Positions 47,401 through 59,414 of a stretch of 64,000 nucleotides of DNA are shown in pieces. The stretch comes from Ficedula albicollis (lineage: Eukaryota > Chordata > Aves > Passeriformes > Muscicapidae), in contig NC_021675.1 in assembly GCF_000247815.1 (NCBI RefSeq), forward strand, positions 67,732,193 through 67,796,192. The letters are read 5' to 3'. The notes below the pieces were generated by a model, which had not been told where the DNA came from, made no database searches, and saw nothing but the letters and a program-made list of their open reading frames with translations. Numbering within the stretch: position 1 is the first letter of the stretch; the number at the start of each line of letters is the position of its first letter. The position numbers and the translations under genes are program-made.

Positions 47401-47737
47401 AACATCAGTATGGACTGTCAAGCCACAGCAGCAGAAGCTCATGTGATTTACATCTTAAGGACATCTTAAGTGAAAATTTGGAATTTCTACATCATCACTG
47501 GGGCATGTAGAGAAGAACCAGACATGCCCAAATTAAGTAATAATTCTTTCCTTACCACATTTCTAATTTCTAATGTAAGTTTAGCTGTTAGATGACTGAA
47601 AATACACTGGATCAACACCCCATCTCATTTTTACTGGGAGAAAAAAGCAGAACAAGGCAACTCTGATCCCTCTCCCCTTCCTACTTCTTCAGTGTTGCTG
47701 AAATAAGAGCAAAGTTCTTCTTTGAAGATGCTCTTTC
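44456..47737. other. mostly unique DNA; no gene supported
   Basis: The right flank of the solo LTR. At 44548-44701 a pyrimidine tract plus CAG precedes a 45-codon charged open stretch ending in TGA, resembling a splice acceptor and terminal exon but without further support. From about 44940 to 45330 a CT-rich then TA-rich stretch may be an old LTR or ERV remnant (low confidence). A T/G-rich simple repeat lies at about 45929-45988. The rest is AT-rich. Confidence 0.45.
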
Positions 47738-47907
47738 TAGAATTGAAAAAATTCTAAAATATCAGGGTGGAATTGGAAGGAAGGGGATAAAATGTTGGGT
47801 TTTTACTTTCTCGACAGCTAATTAGAATTGAAAAAATTCTAAAATACCAGGGTGGAATTGGAAGGAAGGGGATGAAATGTTGGGTTTTTACTTTCTCGAC
47901 AGCTAAA
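47738..47907. repeat. 85-bp tandem duplication
   Basis: TAGAATTGAAAAAATTCTAA at 47738 recurs at 47823. The copies differ at two visible sites (ATATCAGG/ATACCAGG and GATAAAATG/GATGAAATG) and end TTTCTCGACAGCTAA. Each unit begins with a palindrome (GAATTGAAAAAATTC) that could form a hairpin. Confidence 0.95.
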
Positions 47908-50079
47908 TATTCCCAAGAGGAAAATGTTGTTCATGTTCTTCTCGATGTTGTTGCTCTTCTTTCACCAGGAAAGGATATAATGGCAGTCAAAGCTGTCACC
48001 TCTGTTCAGAGCTCCCCTTACTAAATGTTCCAGTCTTCCTGTGAATGTGCAGCATTAGTGCCATACCAAAACAGATGAAGAAAGAACACGTAACATCAAG
48101 AGGTAGCTCCATAAAGAGAAGGAAAGTGGATACACAGGACAGTATTTGATAAAATAAAGCAAGTAAACATACAAATAAAATAAAAGCAGAATTAAAAAAA
48201 AAATAAAAGATGATATGCTCAACTAGTGATTAGAGAGCAATATGTATTAGAATTATTTATTTTGCTGACATGTGTTATTTGTTGTCCTGCAGATATCCAA
48301 TAGCTCTCTTAGTTTACAAAGACATGAAACACATGAACAAGTTCATAGCAGATAGTAAAATACCAGGTCTAGCGCTTTACATGGCTACAGTTTCTAAAAC
48401 TTCAGAGTAAACACTCAACCATGTATAATCCAGAAGTGAGTTAGACAAATTAAGCTTTTTTTTTTTTTCAGTCATACTGCTTCTCTTGCAGATATTCATG
48501 TCCCCTACCATGATATAGTTCAAAAGCTGACACAAAATGCAGTATGCACTTAAACACCTGTTTCTTACACCCAACAGTGACTCAATTTAATTCCCATGCC
48601 TAAAAAGCAAGCCTGAAGGCTGCAGGAATTTTCTCTGGTTTAAGCTACCCTGAAGGTCTCTCATTATTTTTTCTATGATACAGTAGCACAAAGATGTCTG
48701 AGTTTTGATCTTTAAACTCAACATTACTTCAGCTGCCACATATATTGGAATTGATGTCAGTATAGAAAAAAATGGATTTAAAGTGCTCCTTTGGAAGCAG
48801 CAAAGGAATTCCTGTAGCTTGGGTGCAAGACTATTGACACAGAAGAAGGCTGCAGGACAGATGCAAGCATGCCTCATTCTGACTAAAATCCAAAGGAAAA
48901 AGAAATCTCTAACATTTTTCCATATTTGGTATTTGGAGTAAAATTCGTATGTGTTTTTAATAGCTTGATTTAGAAAGTGAAGTGTTCAGTTTAATAAAAT
49001 TTGCCCCCAGGAGGTCTCTGTTTTCCTTTAATAAAGGATGGGCACACAAAATAAAAACTCTTGATTGCTCAAAGCCCTGTGTTTACCATGTAGGTATGAG
49101 ATAAGATGTAGATTTTTCCAGGCAAAGACAAAAATGATGCAAAAGAGCATCAGCCTGTTACAGTCTGCAAATCAAAAGTCTCCCTGAATTCTTCAGAGGG
49201 AAATCAGAGTGCAGGGATTAAATTGAATCCTTTGAATGGACTGAAGTATATTAAGCCGCTCACACATAATGTAGAAGTGTAAATTTAAGTTTTAAAATAA
49301 GAAAGCAAGTAAATAAGTTTTAAGTGCTTTAGAGAATAAAGGTCTTGGATACCAGTATAGAAGCAGGAGTTCTAGTGAAGGTTGAAAAACATAGTCCTAG
49401 CTACTAGTGTTGAAAATAAGCTTCCATAGAGGTTCCAGGAACTTAGTTTTAGATATAATAAAACTATAGTAAGAATATTGCTTACATTTTTTAGATAGAA
49501 CAGAATAGACCATATGCTTAGTTTATACATAACCCCGCATGCTAAGAAACTAGAATTCTAACTGGTTAAGAAGTAATGGTTCACGTTCGTGTTTTTTAGC
49601 TTGTTGAGTAATTTGTGTGTAAGAATCTATGCACTGGGGAGAGATTTGATTTTGCTGCTACTCTCTCATTTTTCTTCTCTCTTGCTTTTCTTCTCTGCTC
49701 ACCACCATCGTCATCGCCCGAAAAAGACAAGAGCTGCTGCAGCATCATCAGCCCTCCCAGGACCTTGATGGGAGCAGCTTCTACTTCTGATTGGAACTTC
49801 ACTTCTATTTAGGACTCTATACCAAAAACTTTCAGCATGGGCTTCAATGCTTGTGAGTCTTTGCCTTTTGAGACTAATGTGCCTTTGCAATAAACAGTGT
49901 TATAGCAGGTAATATCTGTTTGGCTCTTTAAAGAAAACAGCCACAATCCAGCATCAGCCCTCAGTTGTGAGCTCCTGAATCTGCAGTCACAGCCTCCACA
50001 TCCGTTTCTTCATTTAGATCAGAGCTTTGATAGTCTTGATGTTGTACGGAGTGCTCAGAATAATTGATTTTGTGTAACC
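47908..50079. other. unique DNA; possible old LTR remnant near 49.5-49.9 kb
   Basis: AT-rich DNA with no gene. Between about 49490 and 49935 a moderately GC stretch with a CT-rich block and an AATAAA signal at 49890 looks like the R/U5 part of an ERV LTR, but I cannot place termini or a TSD and do not recognise the family. Confidence 0.4.
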
Positions 50080-50589
50080 TGTTGTGGCTTAGCCCAGCCA
50101 GATAAGGTCCTCATAGCACTGCCTCCAGTAGAAGGGGAGAGGAAACTGGAAGGGTAAAAGTGAGAAAACACAGGGCCTCCTTAGCCCAGCCAGATAAGGT
50201 CCTCATAGCCCTGCCTCCAGTAGAAGGGGAGAGGAAATTGGAAGGGTAAAAGTGAGAAAACACAGGGCCTGAGAGAAGCCTGGGTTTAGAAGTAAAAGAA
50301 GCAGATACACAAGCAAATAAAACACGCTGAGCACAAGGCCATATGACCTGGGATATCCCTTGAGCAAGTTGGCGTCACTTGTCCTGGCAGTGTCCCCTCC
50401 TGGATCCTTGTACACCCCCAGCTCCTCAGTAGTGGGGTAGGGCAGAAAAGGCATTGGCTCTGTGTGAGCACTGCCCAGCAAAATGGAGAAGATCCCTGAA
50501 TTATCCACATTGCTTTGGTCATAAATCCAAACCACAGCACCAGACAGGCTGCTGTGAGTAAAATTAACTCAATGAGAGCCAAAGCACTG
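50080..50589 (-). mobile_element. solo ERV LTR, same family as the one at 28.5 kb
   Basis: Read on the - strand it shows, in order, GAGTTAATTTTACTCACAGC, GGCAGTGCTCACACAGAGCC, GAGCTGGGGGTGTACAAGG, GACACTGCCAGGACAAGTGA, CAAGGGATATCCC and TTTTCTCACTTTTACCC, then ends CTAAGCCACAACA (TGTTGTGG on + at 50080). Several blocks align with the + strand LTR at 28484-29018 (ACACAGAGCCAA, CAGGACA-GTGAC, AAGGGATAT). The region corresponding to CTTTATCTCAACCC is lost or diverged, and its 3' 92 bp are tandemly duplicated. The - strand start is eroded (CAGTGCTTTGGCTC), and no TSD was found. Frames of 98-110 codons on the - strand are translations of the LTR, not genes. Confidence 0.78.
50088..50271. repeat. 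92-bp tandem duplication in the LTR 3' end
   Basis: AGCCCAGCCAGATAAGGTCC at 50091 recurs at 50183. The copies differ at two visible sites (AGCACTGCC/AGCCCTGCC and GGAAACTGG/GGAAATTGG) and both end CACAGGGCCT. The duplication lies inside the - strand LTR, so it post-dates the insertion. Confidence 0.95.
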
Positions 50590-51200
50590 TCCCTGTGGAC
50601 TTCACATCTGTGGGCTTCAGAACTGGGGGTTTGGCTTTAGGGAACAGAGCCAGCTGGTTCTCTCTTCTTCCCAAACAGCACGACGTTCCCTCTGATAAGG
50701 AGTATGGAGATGATACTTTCCACGATCTCTGTGAAAAACACTGTACAGAAATGGCACACAGCCTATCCAATCCACAATCTCCTGAAACAGGAATTTCTTC
50801 TCTATCTTCTTTTCCAAATAAGGGGGGAAATCTCCTTCAGTTTGGAGCTAATGATGAGGCATTTGGAACATTTTCAGCAACACATCCCTCTCATACAAAG
50901 CTTGAAGTTTAAATGTGACTTTGGAGAAAAATGTTCAAGATAAAAAAAGATTCTTTAGAGCACAGCTATTTAAATGGCAGTTTGGTTAGGCACAAATACC
51001 ATAAGGCTGTAATCATAGTTAAAATATTCATCCATTTCAGTACAGTTATTGAAGGATTGACTTCTAGAGAGTTGATTTCAAAACTTACTAAGAAATCCCA
51101 AAGAAACAAATGATGTCTCCAGACACTGGAAAGCAAAAAGGTCAATACTTTAGAAAATAGTATGTAAGCTACTCAGAATTAATTTTAAAAGTATTACAAG
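50590..51200. other. unique non-coding DNA
   Basis: A 105-codon + strand open frame (50595-50912) has a fairly protein-like composition but no recognised domain and no exon signals, and it begins at the edge of the LTR. It is not called as a gene. Confidence 0.45.
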
Positions 51201-51460
51201 ATCACAGAATATTTGGGTTTAAGGGGACCTTAAAGATCATTTAGTTCCAAGCCCCTGCTATGGGCAGGGACACTTTCCACTATCCCAGGTTGCTCCAAGC
51301 CCTGTCCAACCTGGCCTTGAATACTTCAAGGAATGAGGCATCCACAGCTTCTCTGGGCAACCTGTGCTAGTGCCTCACCGGCCTCAGAGGGAGTTTCTTC
51401 TTCCTAAATGCAATCTAAATCTACCCTTTTTCAGCTTAAAGTCTTTCCCCTAAAACTAAT
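51201..51460 (-). mobile_element. CR1 LINE 3' end fragment
   Basis: Reversed order of CR1 blocks: CACAGAATATTTGGG, GGGGACCTTAAAGATC, GCTATGGGCAGGGACAC, CCAACCTGGCCTTGAATAC, CACAGCTTCTCTGGGCAACC and TTTCAGCTTAAAGTC. About 260 bp, moderately diverged and 5'-truncated. Confidence 0.95.

Positions 51461-51464
<4 letters not shown>

Positions 51465-51490
<26 letters not shown>
51465..51490. repeat. (AC)13 dinucleotide microsatellite
   Basis: Thirteen uninterrupted AC units directly follow the 5' edge of the CR1 fragment and lead into AAACACATATATATA. Confidence 0.97.
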
Positions 51491-51497
<7 letters not shown>

Positions 51498-54400
51498 TAT
51501 ATATAAATATAGATCTATAAAGACACAGCTTTAACTCTTGCCAGTTTTTTTTATACTTTAAGAAATCTCAGAACATGCTCATAGCAGAAGAAAGATGTTC
51601 CACAGCTTCCTGAAATAAAGACTGGCACCTCTATTAACAAATTTCTTAAACTAATGAGGCCACCAACAGCATCTGTAAAAGACCTATGCCAGTAAAAGAT
51701 GAAAGCAAAAAATATATTTTTCTTCTCAGCCTCTAAAGAAAAGTTCCATCTCCAAAGTTCAGTATTACTCTCCTAATTTCTTAGTCTGTTCATCCCCTCA
51801 GCTCTTTTAAGGAAAGAAGCAGTGACCAGGATCCAGTGAACAAAGGAACCTTGAAGTGGCACCAAAAGAAACAGCCAAGGAACAGACACTGCCAGTTTTC
51901 CAATTTTTGCCATTACTTACACTTCAGTATCAAAGACAAGACAGGCAGAACTATGAGGATCACCCCCTGAGAAAAGCCTCCCAAATTATTTCAGTTTTGT
52001 CTGATTTTAATGGAAACCTGAAAAAAACATTCATAGTCTTAAACAGGAACAGCTTCTCTCATTAAATATCAAAGTGATTTTGCATATATGTTTCCAAAGA
52101 AAAAATATATTAAGCTTGAATAAATGAGAAGTATTTACATTCCTGGTATTCAGTATATTGTGCATCTCAAGAGATTTTGTTTGCAAGATGTCTGTTTAGC
52201 AAGTGAATTAATCTGCTTTTTTTGATTCATATTTATTTAAATACATACTTTTTACCATGTGCATAATTTTTCAAAATTATTTTTAACTGTTTAGGTTATC
52301 TCTGATTAAAACAAACCAAACAAACAAAAACCAAACTAAACAAAACCAGAACTTACCTAGCCGTGACCCATCTGGCCATTTCCGAAAATCTATGGAATAT
52401 TAATTATTTGTGATGGCCCAAAACTGATTTTTTTTCACATTGGATATGACACCTTTAGCTTTAATTATAAATCAGTATTAATTCCAGCAGGGAATTGAAT
52501 GTGAAGACTGTGTGTGTTTGAGAGAAGAATGTAATTCTATGGCAACTTATTGAAACGATTTTCATATTTAGTTCAATTTTTCCTTTCTCATTTTCTCTTT
52601 TTTTAATAAGACAAGGTTTTAGATAGTATTGTGGTTGTTCTGTTTCCCTTTCATTATCCTGCTGATAATACAGGGTGGAGAACCCTTGTTGAAAGAACAG
52701 TTTCTGAGGCAATTTCAAACTGATGCTTGCATGTTTTCCAAACCCACTGTTGCCTCATGAACAGGCCCTCCTTTATCAAATTTTCAAAGTAACATCCATG
52801 GTTTCTTTGATTTGACCTTTGAAGTGTTACTGTGTCCTTCAATTCCATCATTTATTACACCAAGACTGATTCAGTCAACCAAGCCACCACAAAGTGACCT
52901 TGTTTTCACAGCTCAAAACACACAGCAATGCAAATTAATCATGAAAGTAAAAATAAAACCAACTCTATTCTCTTAAAACCACATTGAACTGCATACCAAG
53001 AGTAATGCTCCTAACTTTGGATTTTGCCTCTAAAAATCATTATTCAAAAACTCTAGCTTCTTCTTTTGAAGAAAATGGAATATAAAATTTTAAAAACAGT
53101 CTGGGAAGATTTGTTACTGACTATTTGAATAGTGCTGGCCCTGGGTGAGTATCGTGCCAAGCAACTTGGGTGTGGGGATGAAGCAATTTGTTCAGAAAGG
53201 GTCTGACACTTACCACACTCTGGCCTTACCAATTACTAATGGAAATTCTTTTCCATGCTCAGTGCTTTCGTAAAGGAAAGGAGCTCACACAGGACATCAT
53301 TATTAAATATATGGTGGCTCCTCCACTTCCAAGTCACTCTGTTGCATTACTATACAAGTATCAAGCCACACAACCTTAAATTACAGCTGGCTGCAGTTCT
53401 TCATTATATTTGATTATGAAAGATCTTGACTGATGAAACTTTTCTTACAAAGTTGGTATAGAATAAACAACATCCATCTCTTTTCTCTGAAAACAAGCAA
53501 AATTTGAGACCCACCTAAAAAAACAAATAAATGCTACCAAAGATTATATTCTCCTAATTACTCCTGCTTTTGGTATGAAATAGTAATTTTTAGTCTATAA
53601 AATAAATTTTATTTCATACACATATTTAGCTGAAGATTGTGTATGTGGAACAAACTGCCTGGGATGTATTCTACCTTCAGAAGGAAAATGGAGAGAAGAA
53701 AGAGAGTCCATAGCCCACTACTAAATCTAATATTTCCTGTGCTTTTAAATGGCTGACACCTTTTTATACAATAATAGTGCTGCAGTGGAAAGGGTTGTTT
53801 AGCAGCTCAATCTGTTCTCTTCAAAAAGATTAACTGTTGCTTCTTTCATAATGAGACAGTTTGGGATTTTTCTTCTTGAAACGGCAAAGACAGCAATTAT
53901 TTCTGTAAAACCACCTGTATTTTATGCACACACGTCGTTTCAACTGCTTGAGATGGAGTGTCAGATGTAAGAAGGTCTGAAAACATAATGGATCATTACA
54001 CATTAATTTCTCTTGCAACTGTGAAAATGTCAAAAGTTTTTCTTGAAAGATGCATTTTTGATATCTCCAATTATAGAAATAACAAAGTGTTTCCAGTAAT
54101 TTTTCACTTCTACTTAAAATGGGGGTAATCCACTAGTTGCTTAATTACTTTTAAGAAAGCAGTGAATTCGCACAAGGAAATTTTGGGAAGCTGGAAAAAT
54201 GTGCTGATAGGAACATCCATAGCTAATATTTTTTTTTAATTGTAGCAAGTAATTTGAAAAACCTAAAAAATCCCAAACTTTAAAAAAAAAAAATGTGTAT
54301 ACAAATACTTTAAAAGTGGAAAAAACTAAAGGTGCAAAAGCAACATAAATAATTATTATTGGTTCTTGAAGGTGATATAAAGAAATGTTTCATTCTTTGT

Positions 54401-54653
54401 ATTTGCTAAAATAGAATTAATGTAGTTTGTATAATGTAGACAGTGGGATGGAAAAAGGGATCATGTCACAGCAGGAAAATGGAAGAGACTGGGAAGGGAC
54501 TTCAGTACACACTAACTCCCTAATAGGTGACTGCAGAGATTTGTAAAGCATGTGACTATTTATAAATTAGGTTATAGTCATCTGAGTCACCACTTCAAGA
54601 CAATTACAGTGTCTTTCCAGGAAATTATCAATTCATTGAGCAGTCTGACATAG
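51491..54653. other. unique AT-rich DNA
   Basis: About 3.2 kb with no recognised gene or transposon. An A/C-rich simple tract (CAAAC, CAAAA units) lies at about 52307-52349, and an A-run near 54282. Confidence 0.5.
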
Positions 54654-55035
54654 CATCACAGAAAGACAGAATGGTTTGGGTTGAAGGGGACCTTAAAGGT
54701 CATCTAATTCCAAGCCTCTGCCATGGGCAGGGACACTTTACACTGGACCAGGCTGATCCATGGCCTTGGACACTTGCAGGGATGGGAAGTCCAGAGCCTC
54801 TGATTCTATACCAGGGCCTCACACTCTCAAAAGGAAGAATTCCCTCCCAATATCCCATCTAACCCCGCCCCTGTCAGTCTGAACTCATTCCCACTTCTCC
54901 TGGCACACCAAGCCCTTGTCCAAAGTCCCTCTCCAGCTTTCTTGTCACCACTTCACTACTAAAAGGTGCTTAAACATTTCCTTCTCTTCTCCAGGCTGAA
55001 CAAACCCAACTCTCTCAGCCTGACCAAACCCTTGA
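54654..55035 (-). mobile_element. CR1 LINE 3' end fragment, longest in the window
   Basis: About 380 bp of reversed CR1: CACAGAAAGACAGAATGG, GGGGACCTTAAAGGTCATC, CTGCCATGGGCAGGGACAC, AGAATTCCCTCCCAATATCC, then further upstream CR1 blocks (GTCCCTCTCCAGCTTTCTTG and TTCTCCAGGCTGAACAAACC). No intact reverse transcriptase frame is present. Confidence 0.95.
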
Positions 55036-55129
55036 ATACAGCCTGGTACTGTGAGAGACTGAGATTTAGTACTTGCAGAATTCATTGTATCATTGCATTT
55101 TCAAATGGAAAAGTGGAAAAAATATGTTC

Positions 55130-55930
55130 ATGCTATAAACAATCCCGACCATATTGTAGAATTAAGCTACACCTTGGTAGTCCTCAGGCTGAAACCCAAA
55201 TATGCTATAAACAATCCTGACCATATTGTAGAATTAAGCTACACATTGGTAGTCCTCAGGCTGAAACCCAAAATAAAGTTAACTCTTGCTGTGCCTTCGA
55301 AAAGCTGTACAAAATTCCTAGGGAAATGTGTAGTGACATATATTACAGTGGATAACCATCATTAAACAATGCCTAAAAGGTTGTAATAATGCCAATAGAG
55401 TAAGTTTCTGTGGTTATAACCAAAAACATAGTTAGGAGGGGTTTGCAGGCATTAAGAATATCATAAAAGGCCAAATCTGCACCATTAATTCTGAGGAATG
55501 AGAGGACCAGCAGTGGTGATTTCCATGAATGTCTGCATTCTGCCTCAGAAATCCCTGAAACTTCAATCTAGCATGCTATAAACAATCCCGACCATATTGT
55601 AGAATTAAGCTACACCTTGGTAGTCCTCAGGCTGAAACCCAAAATAAAGTTAACTCTTGCTGTGCTTTCAAAAAGCTGTACAAAATTCCTAGGGAAATGT
55701 GTAGTGACATATATTACAGTGGATAACCATCATTAAACAATGCCTAAAAGGTTGTAATAATGCCAATAGAGTAGGTTATAACCAAAAACATAGGAGGGGT
55801 TTGCAGGCATTAAGAATATCAAAAAAGGCCAAATCTGCACCATTAATTCTGAGGAATGAGAGGACCAGCAGTGGTGATTTCCATGAATGTCTGCATTCTG
55901 CCTCAGAAATCCCTGAAACTTCAATCTAGC
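55130..55930. repeat. 371-bp tandem duplication plus a 72-bp partial copy
   Basis: ATGCTATAAACAATCC occurs at 55130, 55202 and 55573. The first is a 72-bp partial unit (55130-55201). The second and third are full units of 371 bp (55202-55572) and about 358 bp (55573-55930) ending CTTCAATCTAGC. The last copy lacks about a dozen bases around GTAAGTTTCTGTGGTT and a few more near CATAGTTAGG, so it has diverged by small deletions. This is the largest unit in the window. Confidence 0.96.
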
Positions 55931-56020
55931 CTTGCTTCCTTTTCAACTTGCTGTGCATCTTAAAAACTGACCTTGTGTCTCTGAAATAAATCATTCAGGA
56001 ACACTACAGTGTGTTTTTAC

Positions 56021-56123
56021 ATAGAATCATACAATTTCCTGAGTTGGAAGGGACCCACAGGGATCATCCAAGTCTGACTCCTGGCCCTGCACAGGATCCC
56101 CCCAAGAATCCTACCCTGAGAGC
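56021..56123 (-). mobile_element. CR1 LINE fragment of a different subfamily
   Basis: ATAGAATCATACAATTTCC, then GAGTTGGAAGGGACCCACAG, ATCATCCAAGTCTGACTCC and TGGCCCTGCACAGGATCCC match the reverse 3' end of a CR1 variant distinct from the CCATGGGCAGGGACAC type elsewhere in the window. About 100 bp. Confidence 0.88.
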
Positions 56124-58160
56124 TCTTCCCTCTTCCATCCTTGGATCAGGAAAATGGGTTTGCACAAATCTTTGTTGTCATGGGAAACCTGTAATTCCAG
56201 CCTTGCATTGCTCAGCTGCAGTCGATGGTCTGTAGTGGCTAGAAAATATTAGAATAAAATATGCATGCCTGAAATTTTGGGAAAAATGTGTGTCTTTCTC
56301 TCAGATTTGTTGCTTATATAAGTCTGTGATGGAATTTATGCACACGCTGATGCAGAGGGAATATCACAGTCCCCTGTATGCAGGCAGATGATTCAATCCA
56401 TCAGGCTTCAGCCTTTGATTAAAAGCTTTGGGAATTTGCAGGTGTTCAATTAGTCACCAGAGGGAGCCCATATTATGTCATAAACACAATAAGGACAGAG
56501 TGAAAGGAAGGTGAGGGGAGAAAACCTTTAGGGAGACAGAGTGAGAGCCTCGCCCTTGATCTCCTCTCCTCCAGGACAGTCAGGTTCCAGGAGTTTGCTC
56601 TTCAGGGCAGGCTGGGTTTTTTCAGCAATGTTGCATTTTATAGAGTACATTTAAGGAGGATGAGCACAAGCTCTCTTTTTCTTAAGCTATTGATGATTTT
56701 TTTTTAATTTTTTTTTTAATTTGCTGATGTACTAAAGGATGCTGGCAGGGAATCCACTTTACTAATATACGTTAATAAAGGTCAGATGTCATGGTTTTAT
56801 CACAGACCCACTTTCATGACAGGAAATATGTCTGGATAATCAAACACAATCAAAAGGAACATGAGATTAGAGAGTTTATCTATTAATCTGTTATAAGAGG
56901 ATGTAGAGATAATGCAGGATTTTATAAATGATGTTTTCACTGGGATTTCTTCTCATAGCAATACCCACCATGACCTGAGAAACAGTTTTCTGTAAATTGC
57001 AAGGAGGGTTTTGTTTATTGCTGTACTAGGCAGATACTCTCTCATCCCTCTAGCTTCAGTTTTCCTCCCTCACCTTATCAACAGTAAAAAATACTTTACT
57101 AGAAGTGGTATTTTTTGTGAGTGTGCTGTATCTCTAACAAATCACTGATTCTATTTGGATATCTTCCTGAGTTATTTACCAGGGAAATGGCCTCAAATGT
57201 ATCACATTTCATTTAGCAGTATTTGCTGGTAGTATGCTCTGTAGAGAATTCTTTGTTTTGCTAACAAAGTGAAGGGGGGAAAAAAAGAAGAAAAATTTAA
57301 TACATTTCTAAGTCTTATTTATAGAACTACAGTGGTAAAACAACTCTGCTTTGGAATCAACTGGAAGTTTTTATATTAATATCATATCTCTCTCTTATGG
57401 TATGGTAGACACTCCAGTTTTTAGAACTCTGGCGTTGTTATAGCCTATATGTGTTTTTCTACATTCACACATTAATTCTCCTGCAGACATCTACAAATGA
57501 TCAGAGTTTTTCAAAAGTCCTTGTTTTTTAGGAATGATTCATTGCTGGTTAAGCTGTCTTCCTGCCTAATAGAAGCTATTGCCCTCTCTGTGCCTTCACC
57601 CTTTAATTGCAGGGCAATTAAATTCCCCACTGTTTGCAGTATCTGTGTCCAAAATGAATCATCTTATCACATCACCTTTTTTTTTCCTTTCTTTTGCTAC
57701 GTGCTTAGCAAAATGTAGTTTAATATTTCTCTGTCCTCATGGAGCTGGATGTTTCTCCATTAATTGCTATTTTTCTAACCTTTATCCCTTAGTTGGTCAG
57801 GGCTTTCTTGCATCATTGCATGGAATATAAAATAGAATTTCTGTTTCTCACCACAATGCCCTAATTTTTGGGATGTATCCAGTGACACCACATGAAAAGG
57901 ATAAAGTATGTCTGTGACTGATAAGCACTGATTTTAAGAAAAAATATTCCATCTCCCACAAGGCTGGTGCAGAATGCCCAGCATTTAAGTTTAGACGGGA
58001 TCTGAAGCATTTGAAGGAACTTCATTGCCTGCTAGGAAGAAAATGATGTGAAATGGTGTGGGTGTGATGTGTAACCCCAGCTGCAGGTGCTGCCACAGGG
58101 ACTGCAGACTGGCTTTGCCCAAGGGTGGGCACAGCTCTGGAACCTGCACTGAAGTGAAAC
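56124..58160. other. unique non-coding DNA
   Basis: No gene or transposon is recognised. A CACCAGAGGGAGCCC motif at 56455 resembles a weak CTCF site. T-runs lie near 56697-56720. Confidence 0.5.
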
Positions 58161-58236
58161 CACGAGGTTCATGAACAGGCAGAGACTTTGGCGAGTGGAA
58201 CCTGCACGAGGTTCATGAACAGGCAGAGACTTTGGC
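58161..58236. repeat. 44-bp tandem duplication
   Basis: CACGAGGTTCATGAACAGGC at 58161 recurs at 58205. The matching part is 32 bp and identical; the short linker (GAGTGGAACCTG) resembles sequence upstream of the first copy (GGAACCTGCACTG), a likely microhomology at the breakpoint. Confidence 0.9.
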
Positions 58237-59104
58237 TATGGCTCTCATGGTGTGTTTACAACTTGTTCAGGTTTTACCTGGTGCCAGAGAAATCAGAACA
58301 ATGGCCAGGGAGCAACATATCTGTCCATTAGAGGTGGGACACAAGGGTGTCATCAGGACTTGCACTGCCCTTTTCCAAGTCAGGGACTTTCTAAAGAGTT
58401 CAGTGGAAAGAAAATCCCCCTTTTTTAGACTCAAGTGCCTGGTTTCAAATATAAAATTCAAATACCAAAGAAGGGGCATGGGTAGAAAAGAGCTTCTCTA
58501 GTTTACACCAGTCATTCATCAGGAAAACTCTATACAGCCTGCTGTGTCAGGATGCAGAGCTTTCCTGGGCAGCTCCTGCAGTGAGATGCTCAGGGCAGCA
58601 TTATATGTGCTTTCTTAAAATCTTTTGGATAACTAGTGTTTGTGACCTACCTGCATTCTCTGCAACTCTGCTGCACAAGCTCATTGTTTCTGTTACAGGA
58701 GCCTCCACTTTTGACTCAGGTTTATGTAATCTTTTTGTTTATGTATTCATTTGAAAGCTAAACATTCTTGGCCACCAAATCTGTTGGTGAACGTGATTTC
58801 TTTAATTATTTATATAAATGCAAATACATCATAAGAGCCTGCCCATCCCTGCAGTACTCTCAGCCCATTTTGAGAAGTGCTGTTAGGGACAGCGTTCAGA
58901 TGAAGTGACATGACAATAGTGACATGGAAGTGTAGTGGTAGAGGCAGGAATAAAAGCTGGATTTTATTTTCTTAATTGTTTCTGCATTGGGCCACATTAC
59001 CCTTTCTGAGTTATCCCTGACCTCTGAAACATTTGCTTTTCCTAAGTTTTTCTTACATTACTGTAAGTTTTGCAAAATACAAAGGCATGGATTTCTCTGG
59101 AAAC
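58237..59104. other. unique non-coding DNA
   Basis: No gene, RNA or repeat family is seen. Confidence 0.5.
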
Positions 59105-59414
59105 AGTTTGAAACCATGTTCAAGCCTCTTTTATTTCTTCTTAAATACTGTAATGAATAGAGTTTGTATATTAAAAACTCATGCAGACTTCCACTCCCCA
59201 GTCCCATCATTTAATGCAGTTTATATGTCTGCATTAGCATGCTTGCTCACTCAGCAGCTAGTTTGAAACCATGTTCAAGCCTCTTTTATTTCTTCTTAAA
59301 TACTGTAATGAATAGAGTTTGTATATTAAAAACTCATGCAGACTTCCACTCCCCAGTCCCATCATTTAATGCAGTTTATATGTCTGCATTAGCATGCTTG
59401 CTCACTCAGCAGCT
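59105..59414. repeat. 155-bp tandem duplication, copies identical
   Basis: AGTTTGAAACCATGTTCAAG at 59105 recurs at 59260. Units 59105-59259 and 59260-59414 show no difference that I can find. The matching pairs of short open frames here reflect the duplication only. Confidence 0.97.

Noticed and set aside
50203..50582. Two overlapping - strand frames with hydrophobic segments, like small membrane proteins
   Set aside because: The DNA is an ERV LTR homologous to 28484-29018, so the frames are incidental.
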